A stretch of 50,065 nucleotides of DNA, from contig JAHDBM010000015.1 in assembly GCA_020630395.1 (NCBI GenBank), positions 10,124 through 60,188 on the forward strand, read 5' to 3'. Source of the stretch: Flavobacteriales bacterium. Its GTDB lineage: Bacteria; Bacteroidota; Bacteroidia; Flavobacteriales_D; CAJJDF01. The notes under the pieces were generated by a model. That model had not been told where the DNA came from and searched no databases. It was given only the letters and a program-made list of their open reading frames with translations. The position numbers and the translations under genes were made by a program. Of this stretch, positions 1 through 7,305 are shown piece after piece (position 1 is the stretch's first letter; each line of letters starts with the position of its first letter).

Positions 1-956
1 CACCATCTAAATTTTTCTTTTTTTGTGCTCTTTTGGGAGCATGTTTTAATCTAGGAATTATAGTAGGAGATCATACTATGTGGAGCCTTATTCTGCTTCG
101 CTTTTTACTAGGTATTACGCTTGCTGGTATATACCCAATAGCCATGAAAATTGCTACAGACTACTATAAAAAAGATTTAGGTAAATCGTTAGGTTTTATT
201 GTTGGTGCATTGGCGTTAGGTACTTCTTTCCCTCATTTAATAAAATCATTTACTGATGGTTTACCTTGGAAATTAGTTTTACTATCAACATCAGCTATTG
301 CAATTACTGGCGGATTACTGATGGTATTATTAGTTCCTAAAGGACCTTTTTACAGTGTTCCAGGAAAAAAAGTTAATCAAACATCTTTTGTTACCGTTTT
401 TAATAATAAATCGTTTAGAAGTGCTGCATTTGGTTATTTTGGTCACATGTGGGAATTATATGCCTTTTGGGCTTTCGTACCTATTATGTTAAGCACTTAT
501 AACACGATACATGAAGATGTAGAAATTAATGTTGCGCTTTATTCGTTTATTATTATTGCGTTTGGATGGATTGGATGCGTAATAAGTGGTTATGGATCTA
601 TGATAGTAGGTGCTAAAAAAACAGCTTCTTTTATATTAGTTCTGTCTATTATAATGTGTTTATTATCTCCACTAGTATTCTACATAACATCTCCTATATT
701 GTTTATAAGTGTGCTTGTTTTTTGGGGTATGGTTGTACTGGCAGATTCTCCTATGTTTTCGACCATGGTATCGAATAATGTTAAGCCAGAAGCTAAAGGA
801 ACTGCTCTAACTATTGTTACGTGTATTGGCTTTTCCATAACTATTTTGAGCATTCAGCTACTTACTTATTTAAATACCATTATGGATACTAAGTATTTAT
901 TTTTATTTCTTGTTATTGGACCTTTAATAGGTTTAATTTTCTTAAAAAAATCCTAA
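1..956 (+). CDS. MFS transporter, 5' end cut off by the window
   Basis: Major facilitator superfamily transporter, C-terminal three quarters. The reading frame is open from base 3, so the gene starts upstream; the TTG at 33 is internal and is not a start. About ten hydrophobic segments are visible, with the basic loop typical of the middle of MFS proteins (around VPKGPFYSVPGKKVN) separating the two helical bundles. The last helices end in a short basic tail (FLKKS). The general fold is clear from alternating membrane segments with small polar loops and the conserved glycine-rich helix GMVVLADSPMFSTMVS. The substrate cannot be read from this part. A strong hairpin terminator follows directly, and the next genes are convergent. 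Confidence 0.8.
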   Translation, partial: PSKFFFFCALLGACFNLGIIVGDHTMWSLILLRFLLGITLAGIYPIAMKIATDYYKKDLGKSLGFIVGALALGTSFPHLIKSFTDGLPWKLVLLSTSAIAITGGLLMVLLVPKGPFYSVPGKKVNQTSFVTVFNNKSFRSAAFGYFGHMWELYAFWAFVPIMLSTYNTIHEDVEINVALYSFIIIAFGWIGCVISGYGSMIVGAKKTASFILVLSIIMCLLSPLVFYITSPILFISVLVFWGMVVLADSPMFSTMVSNNVKPEAKGTALTIVTCIGFSITILSIQLLTYLNTIMDTKYLFLFLVIGPLIGLIFLKKS

Positions 957-960
957 ACGA

Positions 961-993
961 AAAAAGAGATTATATAAGTTATAATCTCTTTTT
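961..993. terminator. Bidirectional intrinsic terminator
   Basis: A perfect 14-bp stem (961-974 with 980-993) around the 5-base loop TAAGT, with an A run on the left arm and a T run on the right. It works on paper in both directions and lies between the convergent MFS gene and the response regulator gene. Confidence 0.85.
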
Positions 994-1016
994 AAGTGAT
1001 AAATATTCAGTTTATT

Positions 1017-1718
1017 TTATTCTTTCACTTCAAATTTAAATCCTACACCATGTAAATTTGCAATTTGGATATTTTCATCTGCTGATAAATACTTTCGTAA
1101 TTTGGTGATAAATACGTCTAAACTTCTACCATTAAAGTAATTATCATCTCCCCAAATTAAATTTAATACTAGACTTCTTTCAATTACTTTGTTTTTGTTT
1201 TCAGCTAATAATTTAAGAATAGCTGCTTCACGCTTAGTTAGTTTTTTATCTTCATCTCCTATTTTTAATCTAAGGTTAACTGAATCGAACGTAAACTTAC
1301 CAAGTTCATATATCCCTTTATCTTCTTCTTCAGCAATAGAAGTACCCATAGATCTTCTTAGTACAGCTTCTATTCTCATTAAGAATTCTTGATTATCAAA
1401 TGGTTTAGTAATATAATCATCTCCTCCAGCTTTAAATCCTTTTACTTTATCTTCAGCTAAAGATTTAGCTGTTAAGAAAATAATAGGAACTTCTCTATTT
1501 ACTTTACGAATATCTTCTGCCATGCTAAACCCATCCTTTTCTGGAAGCATAACATCTAATAAACAAAGATCATAGGTGTTTTTATTAAATTTTTGTAATC
1601 CTTCTTTTCCATCTCGGCATAAATGCACTTGATAACCTTCAATAGATAAAAAATCTTGAATTACTAATCCTAAATTAAAATCGTCTTCAACTAGTAAAAT
1701 TTTTGCTTTTTCTGCCAT
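1017..1718 (-). CDS. OmpR-family response regulator (RprY-like)
   Basis: DNA-binding response regulator of a two-component system. The receiver domain (residues about 5-120) has the acidic pair ED at 11-12, phospho-acceptor Asp55 in LCLLDVMLPEKDG, Thr83 in FLTAK and Lys105 in ITKPFD. A winged-helix Trans_reg_C domain follows (about 135-230) with the usual KREAAILKLLAENKN and SLDVFITKLRKYL segments. It is encoded 7 bases downstream of the sensor kinase gene, so the two almost certainly form a cognate pair. The closest known family is Bacteroidota RprY. Targets cannot be read from the sequence. The length of 233 residues is normal. Confidence 0.9.
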   Translation of the reverse strand: MAEKAKILLVEDDFNLGLVIQDFLSIEGYQVHLCRDGKEGLQKFNKNTYDLCLLDVMLPEKDGFSMAEDIRKVNREVPIIFLTAKSLAEDKVKGFKAGGDDYITKPFDNQEFLMRIEAVLRRSMGTSIAEEEDKGIYELGKFTFDSVNLRLKIGDEDKKLTKREAAILKLLAENKNKVIERSLVLNLIWGDDNYFNGRSLDVFITKLRKYLSADENIQIANLHGVGFKFEVKE

Positions 1719-1725
1719 TTGATTT

Positions 1726-3048
1726 TTATCGTTTTAATGGTAAAGTAATAGTAAAAACTGTTCCTTCACCTAATTTACTTTTTGCTTGAATATTTCCCCC
1801 GTGTTTTTCAATCATTTGCTTTACGTAGTAAAGTCCGAGCCCAAAACCTTTAACATTATGAACATCTCCTGTTGATACACGGTAAAATTTGTTAAAAATA
1901 AATTTAACATCTTCTTTAGGAATACCCTTTCCTTGATCTGAAATTAACACTTTTATTTCATTTTCACTACTTTGAGTTTCTATAGATATAATAGGTGCTC
2001 CTTCAGAATACTTATTTGCATTATCTAAGAGGTTATAAATAATATTGGTTATATGAATAATATCTCCATTAATAATGAAAAAATTCGCATTAAGATTACA
2101 GGATAAACTTCCTTTTCTTTCTTGAATTGGAACTGAAAAAGTTTCAATACATCCTTCTATTATTTCATGAATATCTAACTCTTCGAAATTAAGTTTTATA
2201 TCTCCTTTTTCTAATTTAGCTATTCTTAATACGCGCTCAACTTGATGTTCTAACCGTTTATTTTCGGTTTTAATAATGCTGATATATCTTCCCATTCGTT
2301 CATCTGGTTCATCAGCTTGAACTAAACTTTTTGCCATTACATCTACTGATAAATTAATAGTTGCAATAGGTGTTTTAAGTTCATGAGTCATGTTATTAAT
2401 AAAATCGGTTGTGATATTAGATATTTTCTTTTGTCTTACTAGAGTAGTAGTAGTATATCCAAAAAATAATACAACTGCCACAATTAATAGTGTTGCAAAA
2501 ATTAATACATAAGGTATTTTATTAGGCTCGGGAATTATAGTTTCTGTTCTGTTAGGAAAATATACTCCAAAATAATAGCCATCATGATCCCATTTTTGTG
2601 GTACATATTTGCTACTATCTGTAGAACTTAATCCCACATATTCATCAAAAATTATTGAATCGGTAAAACAATCATAAACTCCTAATTTAAATTCTTCAGT
2701 AATACTGTAAATAGTAAATTTTTCGGTAATAAGATTATTAAGTATTTGTTTATTTAAGGTGTCGTAAAAACTTACTACATAATAATTTGGGTTAATTCTC
2801 TTTACAGGCTCTAGGTATATATCTTCTGTTTCTTGATTAAATGAAATTAACCTATCACGAACCTCAGTAAGCGAAATAATAACGTAATTATTAAACTCGT
2901 TTTTTTCTAGTTCTATTTGTTGTTCAAGAATAGCTTTTTTTTCTGATTGAACATCAAGATTTAATTTTAAGACAAAAAACTGTGATACTATTAAACCAAG
3001 AAGTGTAACACTTGCAACAAGAACAATTATTTTATTATTAAATCTCAT
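1726..3048 (-). CDS. Sensor histidine kinase (RprX-like)
   Basis: Membrane sensor kinase. A membrane segment at about 7-29 and a second at about 179-200 enclose a periplasmic sensor of roughly 150 residues. No HAMP domain is obvious; the coiled linker leads straight into the HisKA region with the H-box NNMTHELKTPIA (His222). The ATPase domain shows the N-box NLLDNANKYS, G1 DQGKGIP, F-box FYRVSTG and G2 GFGLGLYYVKQ, so it should be catalytically intact. Its start codon overlaps the stop of the upstream MORN_2 gene as TAATG, which implies translational coupling. The sensor domain has one Cys (residue 127) and no family I recognise. The likely ligand is envelope related, which is inference. Confidence 0.9.
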   Translation of the reverse strand: MRFNNKIIVLVASVTLLGLIVSQFFVLKLNLDVQSEKKAILEQQIELEKNEFNNYVIISLTEVRDRLISFNQETEDIYLEPVKRINPNYYVVSFYDTLNKQILNNLITEKFTIYSITEEFKLGVYDCFTDSIIFDEYVGLSSTDSSKYVPQKWDHDGYYFGVYFPNRTETIIPEPNKIPYVLIFATLLIVAVVLFFGYTTTTLVRQKKISNITTDFINNMTHELKTPIATINLSVDVMAKSLVQADEPDERMGRYISIIKTENKRLEHQVERVLRIAKLEKGDIKLNFEELDIHEIIEGCIETFSVPIQERKGSLSCNLNANFFIINGDIIHITNIIYNLLDNANKYSEGAPIISIETQSSENEIKVLISDQGKGIPKEDVKFIFNKFYRVSTGDVHNVKGFGLGLYYVKQMIEKHGGNIQAKSKLGEGTVFTITLPLKR

Positions 3049-4571
3049 TATGGAGTAAAAGCAGGTTTTATTTTAATCCCATCTGCTTTAATTTCTGCAC
3101 CTCCTCTGTAAGTATAGGTAATAATTAAATTTCCTTCATCATCATATTTTTTCCAAGTTCCTTCTCTCCTACCTAACCCGTATTTACCTTCTTCTTTTAC
3201 TTTACCATTTGCATAGTAATAAGTATGTTTTCCTTCTTCAAAACCATTTTTATAATTTCCTTCAAAATTTAACTGACCATTATCGTAAATATACTCCCAT
3301 CTTCCTGTTTTTAAACCATCAATATAGGATCCCTTTTCTGTATGATCACCAACTTTATAAAACCATTCTCCTTCTTTTAATCCATTAAGATATTCTCCTT
3401 GGGCTACAACATTTCCTAAACTATCATATTCAACTGATGGTCCGTCTTCTTTTCCTTTTCTAAAATTTTCTCTTCTTTTTTCTTGTCCATTTTGATAATA
3501 CCATATCCACTCTCCTACTTCTAGTCCTTTGCTATATTTTCCTTCTTGTTCTTTTTTGCCATTTTTATATAGATACAACCAAGAACTTGTTTTTTTATCG
3601 TTTTTATATTTTCCTTTAGCTTTTCTTTCTCCAGTAGGAAAATAAAAATACCATTTGCTTTGTTTTAATCCTTTGCTATCAATTAAACCTTTGGCTAGTA
3701 AACTATCTTTTTCATAAATAAAAGATTTAATAATGTTTCCTTCTTTATCGTATTCTTGGAAAATGCCGTGTTTCTTTTTATTATCATCTTTAGCACCAAC
3801 AAAATGAATTTCTCCAGTTGGGTAATATTCTTTATATAAATCAACAAACATAAGTTCTTGAGCATTTAAATCTTCCATACCCATTTCGAACTTTTTCATT
3901 TCATCCAATTCTCCTTTGGCATTAAATGTTCTAAAAATTCCATCTTTTTTACCGTCTTTATAAACTCCTTCGCTAACTAATCTACCTTCTTCATCATATT
4001 TTTTCCAAAGGCCTACTCTTTTACCATTTTCATCAAAACGATTAATTTTTTCTTTACGAATTACTTTCCCGTTATCGTATTCTACTAATGTTATGATGTT
4101 TCCATCTTTATCATATTCTGTGGCTTTTCCTTTAGAAATACCATTTACTAATTGTTTTGTTAATCTTAATTCGCCCGAAGGGTAAAATTCTTGATATAAA
4201 CCTGTAAGCGTGTCATTTATATAAGTTGATATAGAAAATAAAATTCCCGAATCGCTATATTGTTTATAAGCTCCATTTCGTTTATTTTCTTTGTAAAAAA
4301 TTTCTTCTTTTAAAAATCCATCTGATCCATAAAACAACCAATTGCTATCTAATAAGAAATTTAACCTATTACCTTCTGATTTTAATTGTCCGTTTTTATA
4401 ATAGTTTTTCCAATATCCTTCTGGTTTTCCATTTTTTAAATTTCCTTCACTTGCAATTATTTTACTTTCATTATCATAAAAAAAAGTATTATATCCATTT
4501 GGATTAACTGGCTGTTGCGCACGCCCCCAGTTTAAATAAAATATAATGATGATGTATAACAGTTTTTTCAC
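3048..4571 (-). CDS. Exported MORN_2-repeat protein
   Basis: A 507-residue protein with an N-terminal signal peptide (about 1-19, ending near GRAQQ) followed by some 16-20 MORN_2-type repeats of about 20-24 residues built on G-x-W-x-x-Y-Y-x-N-G-Q-x-x-x-E-G-x-Y. Examples are KPEGYWKNYYKNGQLKSEG and EGKHTYYYANGKVKEEGKY. This is the repeat found in proteins often labelled 'YwqK family antitoxin'; nothing here supports a toxin-antitoxin role. It is first in an operon with a sensor kinase and regulator and overlaps the kinase start by one base. It may form a periplasmic or surface beta-sheet scaffold that serves the sensor, but that role is inferred only from context. Confidence 0.8.
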   Translation of the reverse strand: MKKLLYIIIIFYLNWGRAQQPVNPNGYNTFFYDNESKIIASEGNLKNGKPEGYWKNYYKNGQLKSEGNRLNFLLDSNWLFYGSDGFLKEEIFYKENKRNGAYKQYSDSGILFSISTYINDTLTGLYQEFYPSGELRLTKQLVNGISKGKATEYDKDGNIITLVEYDNGKVIRKEKINRFDENGKRVGLWKKYDEEGRLVSEGVYKDGKKDGIFRTFNAKGELDEMKKFEMGMEDLNAQELMFVDLYKEYYPTGEIHFVGAKDDNKKKHGIFQEYDKEGNIIKSFIYEKDSLLAKGLIDSKGLKQSKWYFYFPTGERKAKGKYKNDKKTSSWLYLYKNGKKEQEGKYSKGLEVGEWIWYYQNGQEKRRENFRKGKEDGPSVEYDSLGNVVAQGEYLNGLKEGEWFYKVGDHTEKGSYIDGLKTGRWEYIYDNGQLNFEGNYKNGFEEGKHTYYYANGKVKEEGKYGLGRREGTWKKYDDEGNLIITYTYRGGAEIKADGIKIKPAFTP

Positions 4572-4590
4572 TTATTGCTTAATCGTTTTT

Positions 4591-4623
4591 CAAAGATACC
4601 TAATTTTTAAAATTTCTATTCAA
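4591..4623 (-). promoter_or_regulatory. Bacteroidota promoter for the MORN_2 / two-component operon
   Basis: On the minus strand TATCTTTG (4598-4591) matches the -7 element TAnnTTTG, with TTG (4623-4621) 22 bases upstream as the -33 element. The start codon at 4571 lies about 20 bases downstream. The spacer is slightly longer than the usual 19-20. Confidence 0.6.
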
Positions 4624-5168
4624 TGATTATTCACAAGGAATGGAGATAATAAATAATAATAAATATTTTTAAATATATATGTTACTATTATATGGTCTGT
4701 TAATTCTGTTTATAATCTTATTTTAAAATACTTTGATGTATAATTTATTATATCTTATTAACAGTTTTTCAATAGTTTTATTTTATTGTTTTAGTATTAA
4801 ACATTCTTTATTATAAAAGGTTTATAGATGTTAATTTACGAATAAGAATTATATGGTTTTGAACAAACTCAATTTAAGATATTAAACAGATTATTGTGTA
4901 ATACTTTTTTGTAAAAATGATATTCAATACTCTTAATAAGATGAGTGTAATTTATGCAGATATTTTTTTTGAGAATACAATAAAAATTACAATACAATGA
5001 TAGAGTTATAAATTGCAAAAATAATTTTTAGAAGTTATAATCAAGTTTAAAAGATATCCACTGTTTTTGTCTTTTTATAGATACCTATTATAATACCTGT
5101 TAACATTGAATTTTTTAAATTATGATTTTTTGATTGTTAATTACTTCAATTTTGCTGTTTATAACGTG

Positions 5169-5176
5169 TATATTTG
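5169..5176 (+). promoter_or_regulatory. Possible -7 element upstream of rpiB
   Basis: TATATTTG matches TAnnTTTG, but no TTG lies 19-22 bases upstream (the nearest are at 14 and 32 bases). The leader to rpiB would be about 80 bases. Confidence 0.3.
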
Positions 5177-5262
5177 ACTAATAATCAAGTTATAAAAGAT
5201 CTTGTTTAACTACTAAAAACACTGTAATAAATTATTATTCAGATAAATAAAAAAAGAAAACA

Positions 5263-5694
5263 ATGAATATTGCAATAGGTTCGGATCATGCTGGTTTTGA
5301 ATTAAAAGAAAAGATTAAAACATATTTTAAGGAACATAATATAGGATATGAAGATTTTGGTCCTTTTGATAGTGAACGAGTTGATTATCCAGATTATGGA
5401 CATAAAGTTGCGTTATCGTTAATAGATGAATCTTTTAATTTTGGTATTGTTATTTGTGGTAGCGGTAACGGTATTAATATGACAGTTAATAAACATAGTC
5501 ACATTAGGGCTGCTTTATGTTGGAATGAAGAACTTGCTGCTTTAGCAAGACAACATAATGATGCTAATATACTTACTTTACCAGCTCGATTTATTGAGGA
5601 TGAATTAAGTTTAGCAATAGTTAAAACGTTTTTATCTCATGATTTTGAGGGAGGAAGACACGAAAAAAGAGTATCTAAAATTAGTTTAAGCTAA
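5263..5694 (+). CDS. rpiB: Ribose-5-phosphate isomerase B
   Basis: Interconverts ribulose 5-phosphate and ribose 5-phosphate in the non-oxidative pentose phosphate pathway, in the cytoplasm. The N-terminus IAIGSDHAGFELK has the conserved Asp8-His9 pair. VICGSGNGI carries the catalytic Cys65, and RQHNDANIL the conserved His98. These positions match the E. coli RpiB layout (Cys66, His99). The length of 143 residues is normal for the LacA/RpiB family and the C-terminal EGGRHEKRVSKI is typical. It is followed after 65 bases by an M28 peptidase gene on the same strand. A 9-bp stem overlaps its stop codon. Confidence 0.95.
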   Translation: MNIAIGSDHAGFELKEKIKTYFKEHNIGYEDFGPFDSERVDYPDYGHKVALSLIDESFNFGIVICGSGNGINMTVNKHSHIRAALCWNEELAALARQHNDANILTLPARFIEDELSLAIVKTFLSHDFEGGRHEKRVSKISLS

Positions 5695-5720
5695 TATTTG
5701 TGAATTGTAATAATATTAGC
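5690..5720 (+). other. Hairpin overlapping the rpiB stop codon
   Basis: GCTAATATT (5690-5698) pairs perfectly with AATATTAGC (5712-5720) around a 13-base loop; the TAA stop is in the left arm. No T run follows, so it is a weak terminator candidate and may instead protect the mRNA end. Confidence 0.3.
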
Positions 5721-5759
5721 AACTAAGCATAAAATTTAACCAAATACGAATTATACAAG

Positions 5760-7292
5760 ATGAAATATACTATTACCTTATTATTATCAGTTTTCATTAT
5801 AATTTCTTGCGATTCTACTAAAAAGATAGCTTCTAATAATGAAATAAAAATCGATAAAGATTCTAAAGCATCTATTTATGCTAATACGATTACTAGAAAT
5901 GAGTTAAAAGATCATTTATACATTTTTGCATCCGATAAATTTCAAGGAAGAGAAACGGGTAAAGAAGGTCAAAAAATGGCAGAAAAATATTTAATATCTG
6001 CTTTTAAGAAAATGAATGTTAAACCAGGTAATAATGGTAAGTATACACAAGAGTTTGAATTAGTTGAAACTATGGCACCTAATGCAAATATTAGCGTAAA
6101 CGAAGGAACATTTTATTTTGGAAAAGACTTTTACTTTTTTCCTGCATATGCTCAATTTGCTAGCTTTAAAACTCCAGTTTCTAATATTTATGATATTACT
6201 TATGGGATTAAAACAGAAAAAAGAGATGATTATGGAGCTTTAAAAATAAAAGATAAAATTTTGGTAATGAGAACTGATGTGCCAGAAGGTGTTAATGCTG
6301 GTAATTGGACATGGACTAAAAAATTAGCTTTAGCAAAAAGTAAAGGTGCTAAGGCAGTTATATTTGTTGATGATAACTTTAACAACAGTTTAGAGAAAAT
6401 GAGTCATTATTTTGAATCTCCAACCATGAAACTTAAAGGAGAAAAAGATGGTGGAAGAGCTAATTATATCCCTTTCTTTTTTGTTTCTAATAATGTATAT
6501 ACTCAACTTTTTATGGAAAATAGTGGAGAGGGAAAAGATGAGATGAAAGAAGAAAATAATTTTGTTTTTGACCTCAAAAGTTTAACTCAAGATTTAGTTT
6601 CTTCGAATGTATTAGGCTTTATCGAAGGAAGTGATCCTGAGTTAAAAAAGGAGATTATTGTTTTAACTGCACATTATGATCATATTGGTATGAAAGGTCA
6701 AGAGGTATTTAATGGTGCTGATGATGATGGATCTGGAACTGTTGCTTTATTAGAATTAGCACAAGCTTTTCAAAAGGCAAAAGATGCTGGCCATGGAACA
6801 AAAAGAAGTATACTTGTAATGCCTGTATCTGGAGAAGAAAAAGGTTTGTTGGGTTCTAAGTACTATACTAAGCACCCTGTATACGAATTAGAGCAAACTG
6901 TTTGTGATTTAAATATAGATATGATTGGTCGATTAGATAAAGCTCATGCTGATAATCCAAATTATATTTACTTAATTGGTGCAGATAAAATAAGTAAAGA
7001 GTTACATAATATAAGTGAAGCATGTAACAAAACGTATACTAATATAGAGTTAGATTATACATTTAATGATGAAAAAGATCCAAATCGTTTTTACTACAGA
7101 TCGGATCATTATAATTTTGCAAAAAATGGTATTCCTGTGATATTTTATTTTAATGGTGTACATGAAGATTATCATAAAGCAACTGATACTTTTGAAAAAA
7201 TAGATTTTGAAAAAATGGAAACCATTACTCGATTAGTTTTTCATACTGCATGGGAAGTAGCGAATAGGGATAAACGTTTAGTAATAGATTAA
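5760..7292 (+). CDS. M28-family zinc metallopeptidase lipoprotein
   Basis: Probable aminopeptidase of the M28 (Zn-exopeptidase) family, anchored as a lipoprotein: the N-terminal hydrophobic stretch ends in IIISC with lipid-accepting Cys17. The catalytic half carries the binuclear zinc signature: TAHYDHIG (His305), NGADDDGSG (321-323), SGEEKGLLG (Glu359-Glu360), LNIDMIGR, and HEDYHKATDT near the end. The 190 residues before it contain a protease-associated (PA) type insertion (TKKLALAKSKGAKAVIFVDD), as in many Bacteroidota M28 enzymes. All metal ligands appear present. A second M28 lipoprotein at 24133-25383 carries a PDZ domain instead of a PA domain. Confidence 0.9.
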   Translation: MKYTITLLLSVFIIISCDSTKKIASNNEIKIDKDSKASIYANTITRNELKDHLYIFASDKFQGRETGKEGQKMAEKYLISAFKKMNVKPGNNGKYTQEFELVETMAPNANISVNEGTFYFGKDFYFFPAYAQFASFKTPVSNIYDITYGIKTEKRDDYGALKIKDKILVMRTDVPEGVNAGNWTWTKKLALAKSKGAKAVIFVDDNFNNSLEKMSHYFESPTMKLKGEKDGGRANYIPFFFVSNNVYTQLFMENSGEGKDEMKEENNFVFDLKSLTQDLVSSNVLGFIEGSDPELKKEIIVLTAHYDHIGMKGQEVFNGADDDGSGTVALLELAQAFQKAKDAGHGTKRSILVMPVSGEEKGLLGSKYYTKHPVYELEQTVCDLNIDMIGRLDKAHADNPNYIYLIGADKISKELHNISEACNKTYTNIELDYTFNDEKDPNRFYYRSDHYNFAKNGIPVIFYFNGVHEDYHKATDTFEKIDFEKMETITRLVFHTAWEVANRDKRLVID

Positions 7293-7305
7293 AGAATTAA
7301 TTTTA

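Larger units (their letters stand above)
4572..5262. other. AT-rich gene-free interval between divergent units
   Basis: These 691 bases hold no convincing gene, repeat or structured RNA. The left end carries the promoter of the leftward operon. A single TTATTCACA (4627-4635) fits the DnaA-box consensus but stands alone. Near the right end TATATTTG (5169-5176) could be the -7 element for rpiB. The rest is very AT-rich with nothing distinctive. Confidence 0.5.

Noticed and set aside
33-35. TTG at 33 as start of the MFS gene
   Set aside because: The frame is open to the window edge with hydrophobic residues before it, and the protein would lack its first helices.
3048-4571. YwqK-type antitoxin reading of the MORN_2 protein
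   Set aside because: The label comes from the shared repeat only. The protein has a signal peptide and no toxin gene is adjacent; the partner is a sensor kinase.
4627-4635. TTATTCACA, a consensus DnaA box
   Set aside because: It stands alone in a 691-base spacer; an origin needs several clustered boxes, so chance in AT-rich DNA is likely.
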